DNA of 64,000 bases from Gemmiger sp. An50 (lineage in GTDB: Bacteria > Bacillota > Clostridia > Oscillospirales > Ruminococcaceae). Both the position numbers and the translations under genes were made by a program. The notes beneath the pieces were generated by a model. That model had not been told where the DNA came from. It ran no database searches and saw nothing but the letters and a program-made list of their open reading frames with translations. Below, in pieces: positions 51,454 through 59,799 of this stretch (position 1 is the stretch's first letter; each line of letters opens with the position of its first letter). The stretch spans positions 33,317 to 97,316 of the forward strand of contig NZ_NFID01000018.1 of assembly GCF_002161595.1 (NCBI RefSeq). The letters run 5' to 3'.

Positions 51454-52052
51454 CAAAGCCACACTCCTATCAATTCTTTTACAATCTTTTTGACTCTCAG
51501 CACTTCTGCATACTCCAGCAGCCGCGGAATGTTTTTTTCAGGGTCAGCAACATACTGTTGCACGGCTTTGTTAAAAATTTCCTTGTCCATCTTATTGCGA
51601 TATCGCAGGCAATCACAAATTACGCGATCTTTGTCATAAATGCGAATTGGATATCCGTCCATAGTGCCAGTAGTTAAACCCACCTCCAGATAAGCCGGTT
51701 CCATATAGTGTGGTTTAACAAAAGGATAATCGATTTTGAACCGAGATTTTCCAGAATCTTTACTAACGCCCAAATGCCATTCGGCAGGAGTACGGTCACT
51801 GTATCCGTAGTATCTCAGTGCCGTTTCCATGCAGAAAATCGCATCGGGAAACAGTCGGATTACCGTTCCAACTTCGCTGAAGTCTTCCGGGTCAACCCAT
51901 TGATAATAGCCATAGCGCACTTTTTCAACTGCTTCCTGGTCAATCAGCCGCTGCAGAGTCCGATACTGAATCTTTTCCTTTTGCAGGTCTCTTGTGCGCA
52001 TCATTCCTCCATAGCGTTCAAATATTTTTTTGTATTCATCAACCCTTTTCAT
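51453..52052 (-). CDS. abiEi: AbiEi-type antitoxin and repressor
   Basis: 199 residues. The N-terminal winged helix (about 1-50, MMRTRDLQKEKIQYRTLQRL) binds operator DNA, and the C-terminal domain is of the AbiEi antitoxin type (ESAL-like segment FCMETALRYYGYSD, then DRVICDCLRYR). It would neutralise AbiEii and repress the operon. ATG 52052 follows TAGGAGTTCTGTT. The promoter upstream is flanked by two copies of an imperfect direct repeat that are good operator candidates. Confidence 0.88.
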   Translation of the reverse strand: MKRVDEYKKIFERYGGMMRTRDLQKEKIQYRTLQRLIDQEAVEKVRYGYYQWVDPEDFSEVGTVIRLFPDAIFCMETALRYYGYSDRTPAEWHLGVSKDSGKSRFKIDYPFVKPHYMEPAYLEVGLTTGTMDGYPIRIYDKDRVICDCLRYRNKMDKEIFNKAVQQYVADPEKNIPRLLEYAEVLRVKKIVKELIGVWL

Positions 52053-52065
52053 AACAGAACTCCTA

Positions 52066-52201
52066 CACAAATTCAGTCATCAGAACGCAGTGGAGCGGAC
52101 AAATTACTGCAGTTTTATTATAGCGAAAGGCAACTATGCCGTCAACACTACTTTTTCCACAAATTCAATCATAAGCGGACGAATTAGTGTATTTTATTAG
52201 C
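52066..52201. repeat. Two imperfect direct repeats around the abiE promoter
   Basis: Copy 1 (52066-52124) and copy 2 (52158-52201) share CACAAATTCARTCAT, AGCGGACRAATTA and TTTTATTA; copy 1 has an extra stretch in the middle. One copy covers the -10 and leader, the other lies upstream of the -35. They fit AbiEi operators. Confidence 0.65.
52117..52145 (-). promoter_or_regulatory. Promoter of the abiE/hsd run
   Basis: Minus strand: TTGACG (52145-52140), 17-bp spacer, TATAAT (52122-52117), about 65 bp before the abiEi start. Confidence 0.75.
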
Positions 52202-52273
52202 TTCTACCTCATCTTTACATGTTTCATATCTTGAAAACAAAATATTATCTATTCGAGAAAATCAGTCACTCTC

Positions 52274-52282
52274 TGTTATAAT
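52274..52282 (+). promoter_or_regulatory. Extended -10 promoter element
   Basis: TGTTATAAT, an exact TGnTATAAT, about 85 bp upstream of the orphan nuclease-like gene. Confidence 0.5.
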
Positions 52283-52365
52283 AAATAGAAAAAGTCGGCA
52301 TTAAAAGTTCCCTGCTTTCCCAGCCAGCTAAATAATACTTCTGAATAGATAGTGGAGGCATACCG

Positions 52366-53829
52366 ATGGAGTACAAAGATATCCCCCGAACATTAAAACG
52401 ATACTCATTCGAAGAAAAGATGAACATACTGCAGATATATTCACGCCGAACCATGAACTTGAATGGAATAATAAATAAAAATGAAACTGGCAAGTTCCCC
52501 TTCCCGTGGGAACTTGAAACCCTGCTTCTTTTTTCTATCACAGCACAAGAATGGCGAGAAGGACGTTTCACATCAAAGGACCGAAACTTTATCGATATGA
52601 TAAATTGTATACGAAATTATCAACATCCTATTGTAGATGAATTGAAAGAAACAACTGATTTTATAAGCAAGCTATTTGTTGCTATTGGATCTACTCAATT
52701 TGAGGCGCAAGAATATCCCTACTATAAGTTGTATCGATATTATTGGTATTTTTCTTTTGTAAATTCCAAAGTGAATATGCCCGAGATATTCCAACAAAAG
52801 TTAGGGAGCAATTACAAAAAATATGCCACTTTAGCCATGTCATTATGGGTGATTCTATGCACCAATAAGTATACAATATCTTCCCAATTATATAATTTTA
52901 TATTGTCGCAGTTTCCTGTGGAACTCCGACATTTAACGATTACAAGAGATGAATACAAAAAGCAACTTGAAAGTATAACCTCATGTATCGATAATTACAT
53001 ATATTGTTTACGCCCCTCATACACCTATCCTTTTATATCCGAAAAAGGATTTGTTTATTTACCACTTCCGCATCTATTAATGCGTTCTGTGACATCCTCC
53101 ATGCTATATCGTATAACTCAGGACAACAATCATCTAGCTGAATTAATCGGAAAAGAAGTGATGGAATCATATCTTTATCAAATTATTCTACGCAGCGGAT
53201 TGTTCGATGAAGTATATCCCGAGCAAGAATACATCTTTCATCGCAACAAAAACCGGACACTCGATGTGCTCACTCGAAAAGGTGATCATTACATTTTCTT
53301 TGACAGTAAAATGTACACTCCAAGGCGAGATCTCCGAATCTTCGACCAAGATACATACGACCGGGAAATCGATCGATTAGCGAGAAATTGCAAACAAATT
53401 TATGAACACATACGCTGTCGATTTCCAAGTCAGTATAATCCTTTTCATGTGCAATCAGAAATCAATCCAGATAATGTATATGGTCTTGTAGTCCTCCGGG
53501 AAGATCCTCGAATCCAAAACGCCCACATTTACATGAGAACTGCTACACTGTTGGAAATATCTCATAAATCTTCTGAATACCAGTGGCTTTGTCAACATGT
53601 AGGGATCATCTCTCTTGCCGACATTGAAAAACATTGTTTCACACATTCAGATTTACCCGACCATATATACGGAAGCCATTCTCGAGAACACCTCACAGAT
53701 TTTTGGCTGGTTGACGCAGTCGATTCTGACAAAGTTCAAGATACGGAGTTTATAGCTTTTAAAAAAGAAATTTTGGATGAATGTTCAAAACTCTTTAAAA
53801 AATGTGCTGAAGCGGGCCTCTTCAGCTAA
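52366..53829 (+). CDS. Hypothetical protein with a possible PD-(D/E)XK nuclease core
   Basis: 487 residues, AT-rich gene. The first about 250 residues are helical and unassigned. Near residues 300-325 the sequence reads RTLDVLTRKGDHYIFFDSK, which has the spacing of a PD-(D/E)XK core (Asp, then DSK in place of ExK) followed by a helix with basic residues. A strand NVYGLVVLRED comes later. This pattern is common in restriction-like nucleases but is short, so the call is tentative. It stands alone between the abiE/hsd run and the MORC system. It could be an orphan restriction or abortive-infection effector. I recognise no named family. Confidence 0.6.
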   Translation: MEYKDIPRTLKRYSFEEKMNILQIYSRRTMNLNGIINKNETGKFPFPWELETLLLFSITAQEWREGRFTSKDRNFIDMINCIRNYQHPIVDELKETTDFISKLFVAIGSTQFEAQEYPYYKLYRYYWYFSFVNSKVNMPEIFQQKLGSNYKKYATLAMSLWVILCTNKYTISSQLYNFILSQFPVELRHLTITRDEYKKQLESITSCIDNYIYCLRPSYTYPFISEKGFVYLPLPHLLMRSVTSSMLYRITQDNNHLAELIGKEVMESYLYQIILRSGLFDEVYPEQEYIFHRNKNRTLDVLTRKGDHYIFFDSKMYTPRRDLRIFDQDTYDREIDRLARNCKQIYEHIRCRFPSQYNPFHVQSEINPDNVYGLVVLREDPRIQNAHIYMRTATLLEISHKSSEYQWLCQHVGIISLADIEKHCFTHSDLPDHIYGSHSREHLTDFWLVDAVDSDKVQDTEFIAFKKEILDECSKLFKKCAEAGLFS

Positions 53830-54663
53830 TTTAGCAAGCAATGTTTCCTTGGCCAAGTCCTGCGAAAACGCCGTTTTCTCCAAAGGAGACAACCTGCCTG
53901 TTGGGATAATCCCAAGCCCTTATTGATCATCACTTTGTGATGGCTGCGCGTTTCTCCAAAACACTAAAATGGCATAATTGGTGAAACTTTTTAATGACAA
54001 AAGTTTCAAAAAAGTCCTCCTTACATTTTGACATCCTAAGTGCGTCCCCTTAAGAAAGTAGTGGTGAGATTGCGACTGCAATGGACGCTACGATAGCCTT
54101 GGCACCGTTCATTACACTCGTTTCGGCAGTCCAGATAAACTTCTCCAGCGCAGTATTCAAAAGACCATGATGCTATTTTTCCAATAACTTTTATTTTCAA
54201 ACTCCTGCTTTGCTGTTTGCAAGTCCGTTTTATGACACTTATACTGTGATATAATTAAAAATACAGATTCATAGATTACAGAAGTGAAGGTAACATTTTA
54301 AAACCAGGGAACAAACCAAAAGGTGACGTATTTCTGCAACAGAGAATTTCCTGTCGCCTGTTTTGCTGTATTCTTTACATTTGATTTGCACCATAAATCA
54401 TGATTTCATTTGAGTAAATCCGCCTGTGTGTGATTCTAAAACATCAACTTCAATGTTGAGACAATTCTTTTATTCTATTCAATATGGATCAAACCGGACA
54501 AGCGAATTAACTCATTCCATTAAAAGTTGCGACACTGTTGCTTTTCCAAGTCATTTGACACCTCAAAAGACTTGGAATACAATGAAAGATAAACAAATGT
54601 ACTCTCCAAAAATTCCTATTATCCTATTATAAATAAAGCCTGCATCAGACAGGAGGATTTCGA
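53830..54663. other. Intergenic region upstream of the MORC system
   Basis: About 830 bp with no convincing gene; a 68-codon frame at 54426-54632 lacks a ribosome site and looks non-coding. It has an extended -10 TGATATAAT (54247-54255) that would give a leader of about 400 nt, and a weak AGGTGAC/GTCGCCT hairpin followed by TTTT near 54320-54365. Confidence 0.5.
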
Positions 54664-56132
54664 ATGGAAGAAAGACTTGTTATTCCTTTTGCTCCAATTC
54701 TTGTAGAATCAACGAGGTCGATAGGTTATCTGTTTGAAGCAGCTGTTGCCGATATTGTTGACAACAGCATCAGTGCCGGTGCCACAGAAGTACGGATAGG
54801 CTTTATGTCAAAAGATCCCCGGTGGCTATGCATCGAAGATAATGGTTGCGGCATGGCAGCAGACGAAATCGAAAACGCCATGCGATATGGCAGTCAGGAT
54901 CCACATAACACGCGAGATAAGAACGATTTGGGCCGGTTTGGTCTTGGTCTGAAAATGGCGTCTTTATCCCAGTGTCGCAAATTAACAGTCATGAGCAAAA
55001 AAGATGGAAAGACTGTCGCAGCTTCTTGGGATCTTGACTATATTAAGTTAAAAAAATCCTGGGCTCTAAAAGTGTATTCGAAAGAGGAAATGGACGATCT
55101 TCCCGGATTCATCTATCTAAACAGTCTTGAACATGGAACAGTTGTTCTTTGGCAAGATTTCGATCGTCTGGAGGACGCAAGTGCAAATGCCCAGAAATCT
55201 TTTGACGAAAAGATTGAACTGACCCGAAAACACCTGTCTCTTGTTTTCCACCGTTTTCTCGCGGATAAAAATCCCCAAAAAAGGTTGGCGTTGTATTTTA
55301 ATGGAGATCCGGTACTGCCGATGGATCCATTCCTTACGCGGCATCCTTCCACGCAGCCGTTAAGTGAACAGATTTTGCGGATTAACAACGAAGAAGTCCG
55401 CGTAAAGCCCTATGTACTTCCATATCCGAGCAAACTGAATGCAAACGATATTGAAAATATGGGTGGAAAAGATGAACTGCGATTAAAGCAGGGGTTCTAT
55501 ATATACCGTAATAAGCGCTTGATTGTTTGGGGCACTTGGTTCAGACTTATTCGTCAAAATGAATTAGGAAAGCTCGCACGAGTAAGAGTTGATATTCCCA
55601 ATTCTTTAGACTCCATGTGGGAAATCGACATAAAGAAATCGACAGCAACGCTCCCGGACTGTATCAAAAAAATCTGGCAGCTGTGGTCAAAAACACAGTT
55701 GGACGAAGTGAGCGTGTTTACAAATACCGCGGTCGAAATGTTCAAACCGATGATCTGGTCCATGCATGGAATCCAGTTGATTTCAGGGGAACTTTTCAGT
55801 ATCAGATCAATCGTAATCTTCCTTTGCTGAAAATGCTTGAAAATCATTTGGACGAAGATGGTCTTGCACTGTTCGACAACTTCCTGAAAATGCTGGAAGA
55901 CACGTTTCCCTATGCGGATGTATATTACCGCTTGGCCAGCAACGAAGCCAATGTAACGGAAAAAGCACTGGAGACAGATGAGGCTCGCCAGATTGCTCTC
56001 CAGATGGTCCGGCAGGCACAGGATTCAGGAGGAGATATTCCACAGTTACTGTCTGTAATGGACAAGATGGATTTCTTTGTAAAATATCCGGACGTACTGA
56101 AAGATTTGAGAGAGGAGTATTGCCATGACTAA
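54664..56132 (+). pseudogene. MORC/MutL-like GHKL ATPase, split by a frameshift
   Basis: The ATPase of a MORC-type restriction system. The GHKL motifs are intact in the first part: N-box AAVADIVDNSISAGA, DNGCGM (59-64) and GRFGLGLKMAS (90-100). The first frame would stop at 55830 after a nonsense tail. The continuation, starting SERVYKYRGRN, lies in the frame that ends at 56132. The break maps to an A7 run at 55666-55672: one extra A (or a -1 slip) joins DCIKK to NLAAVVKNTVGRSERVYK cleanly, giving about 489 residues. The gene is otherwise undamaged and overlaps the Z1 gene by 8 bp, so phase variation, slippage or a base-call error are as likely as real loss. Start follows ACAGGAGGATTTCGA. Confidence 0.8.
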
Positions 56133-58860
56133 AAATCAGGATTCAATGATTTCATATGTACTGAAATATTTGTCAGACAAGGAAAAAATCACCGAGGCTA
56201 CTATTCAGGATGCTGTCACACTTTTTCTCTCTATTGTCCCACTGAATGACAGCGAACAAACGGAAGTTATCAAGGAATTACAGGCGCGGCTTCAAATTGA
56301 TATTGATCGTGGTGTATACATAACCGCAAAAGATCATAAACCCTGGTATGCAGAGGCCAAGGCCAATATCGACCCTCGATTCTGGGAGCGCTATGTGCAA
56401 TACTTACAGAATGAACGCGGATGGGTACCAAAAGTTGTTACAGAGATGGATCGCTTCTCTGATGAACTGATGGATCTGCTTGGGAATCCTAGTCAGGAAA
56501 CAGGATTTTCTGTCAGAGGATTGTGCATTGGTAATGTCCAGTCAGGCAAAACGGCTAACTACATCGCACTGATGAATAAGGCAGCGGATGCAGGCTATCG
56601 AGTAATTATTCTTCTGACCGGAACCATTGAAAAACTTCGCAAACAAACGCAACAGCGTGTTGATGAAGGATTCACAGGGCTGGACAGCAAAGCTCTTACA
56701 AAAGACCGGGACAGTGTACGCGTTGGTGTAGGGCTGAATGATGCAAGGGTAAGCGGTTTTGCCGTTACCTCAACAATGAGCGATTTTAACACCTCATCCG
56801 CGCAGAAAATCGTTGGACGACTTGACGCCATACACGATCCCATTGTATTCGTTCTGAAAAAAAACAAAAGTGTGCTTGAAAAGCTGGAGCGCTGGCTTCG
56901 GGTATGTAACACGACCCAAACAAAAAAGACGATCGATCTCCCCATGCTTCTTATTGACGATGAGGCAGATAACGCCTCCATCAATACAAAGGACAAAGAA
57001 AATCCAACCGCCATCAATGCAGCCATTCGCAAGTTGCTGGCATTGTTCTCAAAAGCAAACTACGTTGGTTTTACCGCCACTCCTTATGCAAATATATTCA
57101 TCGACCCGGAAACCGACGACAAAATGGTTGCGGAGGATTTGTTCCCGAGAGATTTTATTTATGCCCTGAAAGCTCCTACCAACTATATTGGTGCAGACCG
57201 CATCTTTTTGGAAGGGGGGGATTGCAGCTTCATGCTTCACGAGAATGACGACTGTGAAGAATATCTTCCGATTCGGCATAAAAGCGGAGCTGCCCCGGCC
57301 GGGAAAATGCCAGAAAGTATGCTGGAGGCAATTGCAGCCTTTTTCCTGGCTAACACAGTACGGGACTTGCGAGGAGATGTCAAATCTCATCGAACGATGA
57401 TGATCAATATTTCCCGCTTTATTGCAGTACAGGAGGCTATCACAAGTCAGGTGGACGAGCTGGTCCGAACCATGCAGCGGGAGATTCGAAATTACTATCG
57501 TACGGGCGAACAGGCTATGGAGTATGATACGTTCCGATTACTGCGCAAAACCTGGGACAAATATTATGCTCCGATGAAAACTATTGATTTTGAATGGCCC
57601 GCCATTCAGGAAGCCTTGCATGCAGCTGTGGCCTCTGTGGAAGTTCGAACTATCAATGGAGGCAATGCATCCAAATATTTGAATTATGATGAATATGACA
57701 ATGGCCTGCGCCTTATCGCAGTAGGCGGTCTGAGCCTCTCCCGCGGCCTCACATTGGAAGGTCTGTGCATCAGTTACTTCTATCGGAATTCCCAAATGTA
57801 TGACACACTAATGCAAATGGGGCGCTGGTTTGGATACCGGGGTCACTACGAGGATCTCTGTCAAATCTGGATGCCTGCAACTTCCATGTCCTGGTATGCC
57901 TATATCACTGAGGCAACCAATGAGCTACTTTCGGAAGTCAATCGGATGAAGCTGCTCAACATGACCCCGAAAGATTTCGGCTTGTGCGTCCGCAGTGACC
58001 AAGCGGCATTAATGGTAACCGCACGAAACAAGATGCGTTCTGCTCAGGACTATACGATGACCCTCAGCCTGAACGGGCGTGTAGTGGAAACTCCGTTCTT
58101 GCACGGTTCCCCGCAAGTGGAGCACGACAATCTGAAAGCGACCGAAAACCTACTTTCGGAGCTGCAAAAAGCATATCAGCTCGAAAAAGATAATGCAAAT
58201 CTGGCGCTGAAGGCACCACAGTTCCGGAATGTCAAAAAAGACTATATCATTGAATATCTCTCGGCTTACAATACGCACCCGCTGAATTTTGATTTCCATT
58301 CGGAAGATTTTGTCAGAATTCTCCGGGAAGACCAAGGGACCAGCCTTGACAACTGGGATGTCATGATTGCATCCGGCAAGGGTGAAGAAATACCTCTTGA
58401 GGGAATTTCGGTACGAACGGTTCAGCGAATCTTTGATTACAAGGTAAAGCAAAATGCCTATCAGATGTCCGGAAAAGGCTCCCGCCTGGGCAGCCGTGAT
58501 GCAGGAAAGGGCGGATTGACAAATGATACCGTGGAAGAAATCGAGACGGCATTGCGGCATATCGAACCGGAGAAAAAGAATTTCTCACAAGCAGATTATT
58601 TCAAAACCGGAATCAACCGAAATCCGCTGCTCGTAATTTATCCTGTGCAGTTGAAGGCTGAAGAAGGGACAGAGAAAGAAAAGCTGGCTCAGAAAGCAGA
58701 GATCCCCCTGATTGGCTTGAGTATAGGAATTCCACGTGTGGAAGGACAGGAAGATAAAAAGTACAATTATAAAATCAATGTAGTCAAATGGAGAGAACTG
58801 TACGAAGTTGAACAGGGCGAAGATCTGGATGAACTGGACGGTACAATTCCGGAGGAATAA
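56125..58860 (+). CDS. Z1-domain ATPase/helicase-like protein of the MORC restriction system
   Basis: 911 residues. Walker A is GNVQSGKT (136-143), the Walker B/motif II is LLIDDEADNAS (D278-D279-E280), motif III is YVGFTATPYANIF, and GGLSLSRGLTLEGL with QMGRWFGYR forms the arginine-finger end, so it is an SF2-like motor. The Z1 domain (PF10593) follows the motor. In these systems it acts with a GHKL ATPase, an AIPR protein and a nuclease. GAGAGGAG gives the ribosome site. It overlaps the ATPase gene by 8 bp and ends 3 bp before the next start. Confidence 0.9.
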   Translation: MTKNQDSMISYVLKYLSDKEKITEATIQDAVTLFLSIVPLNDSEQTEVIKELQARLQIDIDRGVYITAKDHKPWYAEAKANIDPRFWERYVQYLQNERGWVPKVVTEMDRFSDELMDLLGNPSQETGFSVRGLCIGNVQSGKTANYIALMNKAADAGYRVIILLTGTIEKLRKQTQQRVDEGFTGLDSKALTKDRDSVRVGVGLNDARVSGFAVTSTMSDFNTSSAQKIVGRLDAIHDPIVFVLKKNKSVLEKLERWLRVCNTTQTKKTIDLPMLLIDDEADNASINTKDKENPTAINAAIRKLLALFSKANYVGFTATPYANIFIDPETDDKMVAEDLFPRDFIYALKAPTNYIGADRIFLEGGDCSFMLHENDDCEEYLPIRHKSGAAPAGKMPESMLEAIAAFFLANTVRDLRGDVKSHRTMMINISRFIAVQEAITSQVDELVRTMQREIRNYYRTGEQAMEYDTFRLLRKTWDKYYAPMKTIDFEWPAIQEALHAAVASVEVRTINGGNASKYLNYDEYDNGLRLIAVGGLSLSRGLTLEGLCISYFYRNSQMYDTLMQMGRWFGYRGHYEDLCQIWMPATSMSWYAYITEATNELLSEVNRMKLLNMTPKDFGLCVRSDQAALMVTARNKMRSAQDYTMTLSLNGRVVETPFLHGSPQVEHDNLKATENLLSELQKAYQLEKDNANLALKAPQFRNVKKDYIIEYLSAYNTHPLNFDFHSEDFVRILREDQGTSLDNWDVMIASGKGEEIPLEGISVRTVQRIFDYKVKQNAYQMSGKGSRLGSRDAGKGGLTNDTVEEIETALRHIEPEKKNFSQADYFKTGINRNPLLVIYPVQLKAEEGTEKEKLAQKAEIPLIGLSIGIPRVEGQEDKKYNYKINVVKWRELYEVEQGEDLDELDGTIPEE

Positions 58861-58863
58861 AAA

Positions 58864-59799
58864 ATGACGGATGCAAAGCAGGCTTTTTCCGAACTGAAAG
58901 AGGATGCCGGTTTTCGAAGAGTAGATGCAATACATGTACTGAATTTGTATTACGGCTATGATCCACAAGGCCGTGCTACACTGCTTCTGGTAAGCAGTAC
59001 CCATCCTCAGGAACTCCGCTCTTCCCGAATTATTTCTACAGAGGCAAGAAAACGCAACGATGGAAAGTGGGCATTGTCTTTTGCATTACAGCAACAGGAA
59101 TACAAAGATCTATTTTACAGCTTTTGCAACGACATGGTTGACTCTTCCCGCGGATTGAAGGTTGAACATAATGGAGCCGCATTTATCTGCAAGCGCTACT
59201 GTGACTGGCAGCAAATGATGGCACAGGCAAGTGTTCAGATTTTGAGCAAAACTGAGATAAAAGGGCTTGCCGGAGAAATGCTTTTTCTTCTGGAATGCAT
59301 GATTCCGAAATACGGATGCCAGCAAGCATTGGATGCTTGGACAGGGCCAGCTCGTGGCGATCAGGATTTTATAACGTCAGAAAGCTGGTATGAAATCAAA
59401 ACTGTATCAAGCGGCACGGAAGAAATCCGAATTTCTTCCACGGAACAGCTGGATCGGAGTGATACGGGGTACTTGGTTGTGCAGTTTATGGATATAACTG
59501 GAGCAGATGATCCCAAAGGCGTCACGCTGAACAAACTGTATGAAGCAACCTGTGCACGTCTTGAAACAGATGTCCAGCGCAAACAGTTTGCATCTCTCCT
59601 GTGGCAACAGGGATTTTCCGTACAGCCTGCCTACAACAAAATTACATTTCGTCCAGGGAAACGACAGTATTTCCAGGTGAAGGCAGATTTTCCACGCATA
59701 AGATGTGATTCTTTGCCGCTGGGCGTAACCCGTGTCAGCTATCTGCTTTCACTTTCAGCAATTGCTTCATTCAAAAAGGAACATGAACATGAATGTTAA
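58864..59799 (+). CDS. PD-(D/E)XK motif protein (PF14390/DUF4420-like)
   Basis: 311 residues, probably the nuclease of the MORC-type system. The restriction fold core can be seen as GLAGEMLFLLE (Glu helix), then GPARGDQDFI (Asp), and SWYEIKTV (ExK). Ribosome site GGAGGAAT lies in the end of the Z1 gene. Its 3' end overlaps the AIPR start by a few bases. It should cut DNA when the ATPases detect a target. Specificity is not visible. Confidence 0.85.
   Translation: MTDAKQAFSELKEDAGFRRVDAIHVLNLYYGYDPQGRATLLLVSSTHPQELRSSRIISTEARKRNDGKWALSFALQQQEYKDLFYSFCNDMVDSSRGLKVEHNGAAFICKRYCDWQQMMAQASVQILSKTEIKGLAGEMLFLLECMIPKYGCQQALDAWTGPARGDQDFITSESWYEIKTVSSGTEEIRISSTEQLDRSDTGYLVVQFMDITGADDPKGVTLNKLYEATCARLETDVQRKQFASLLWQQGFSVQPAYNKITFRPGKRQYFQVKADFPRIRCDSLPLGVTRVSYLLSLSAIASFKKEHEHEC

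Noticed and set aside
52066..52201. Possible CRISPR-like array
   Set aside because: Only two unequal copies of a promoter-linked repeat; no regular spacers and no cas genes anywhere in the window.
54426..54632. 68-codon open frame upstream of the MORC ATPase gene
   Set aside because: No ribosome site and no family features; more likely leader sequence.
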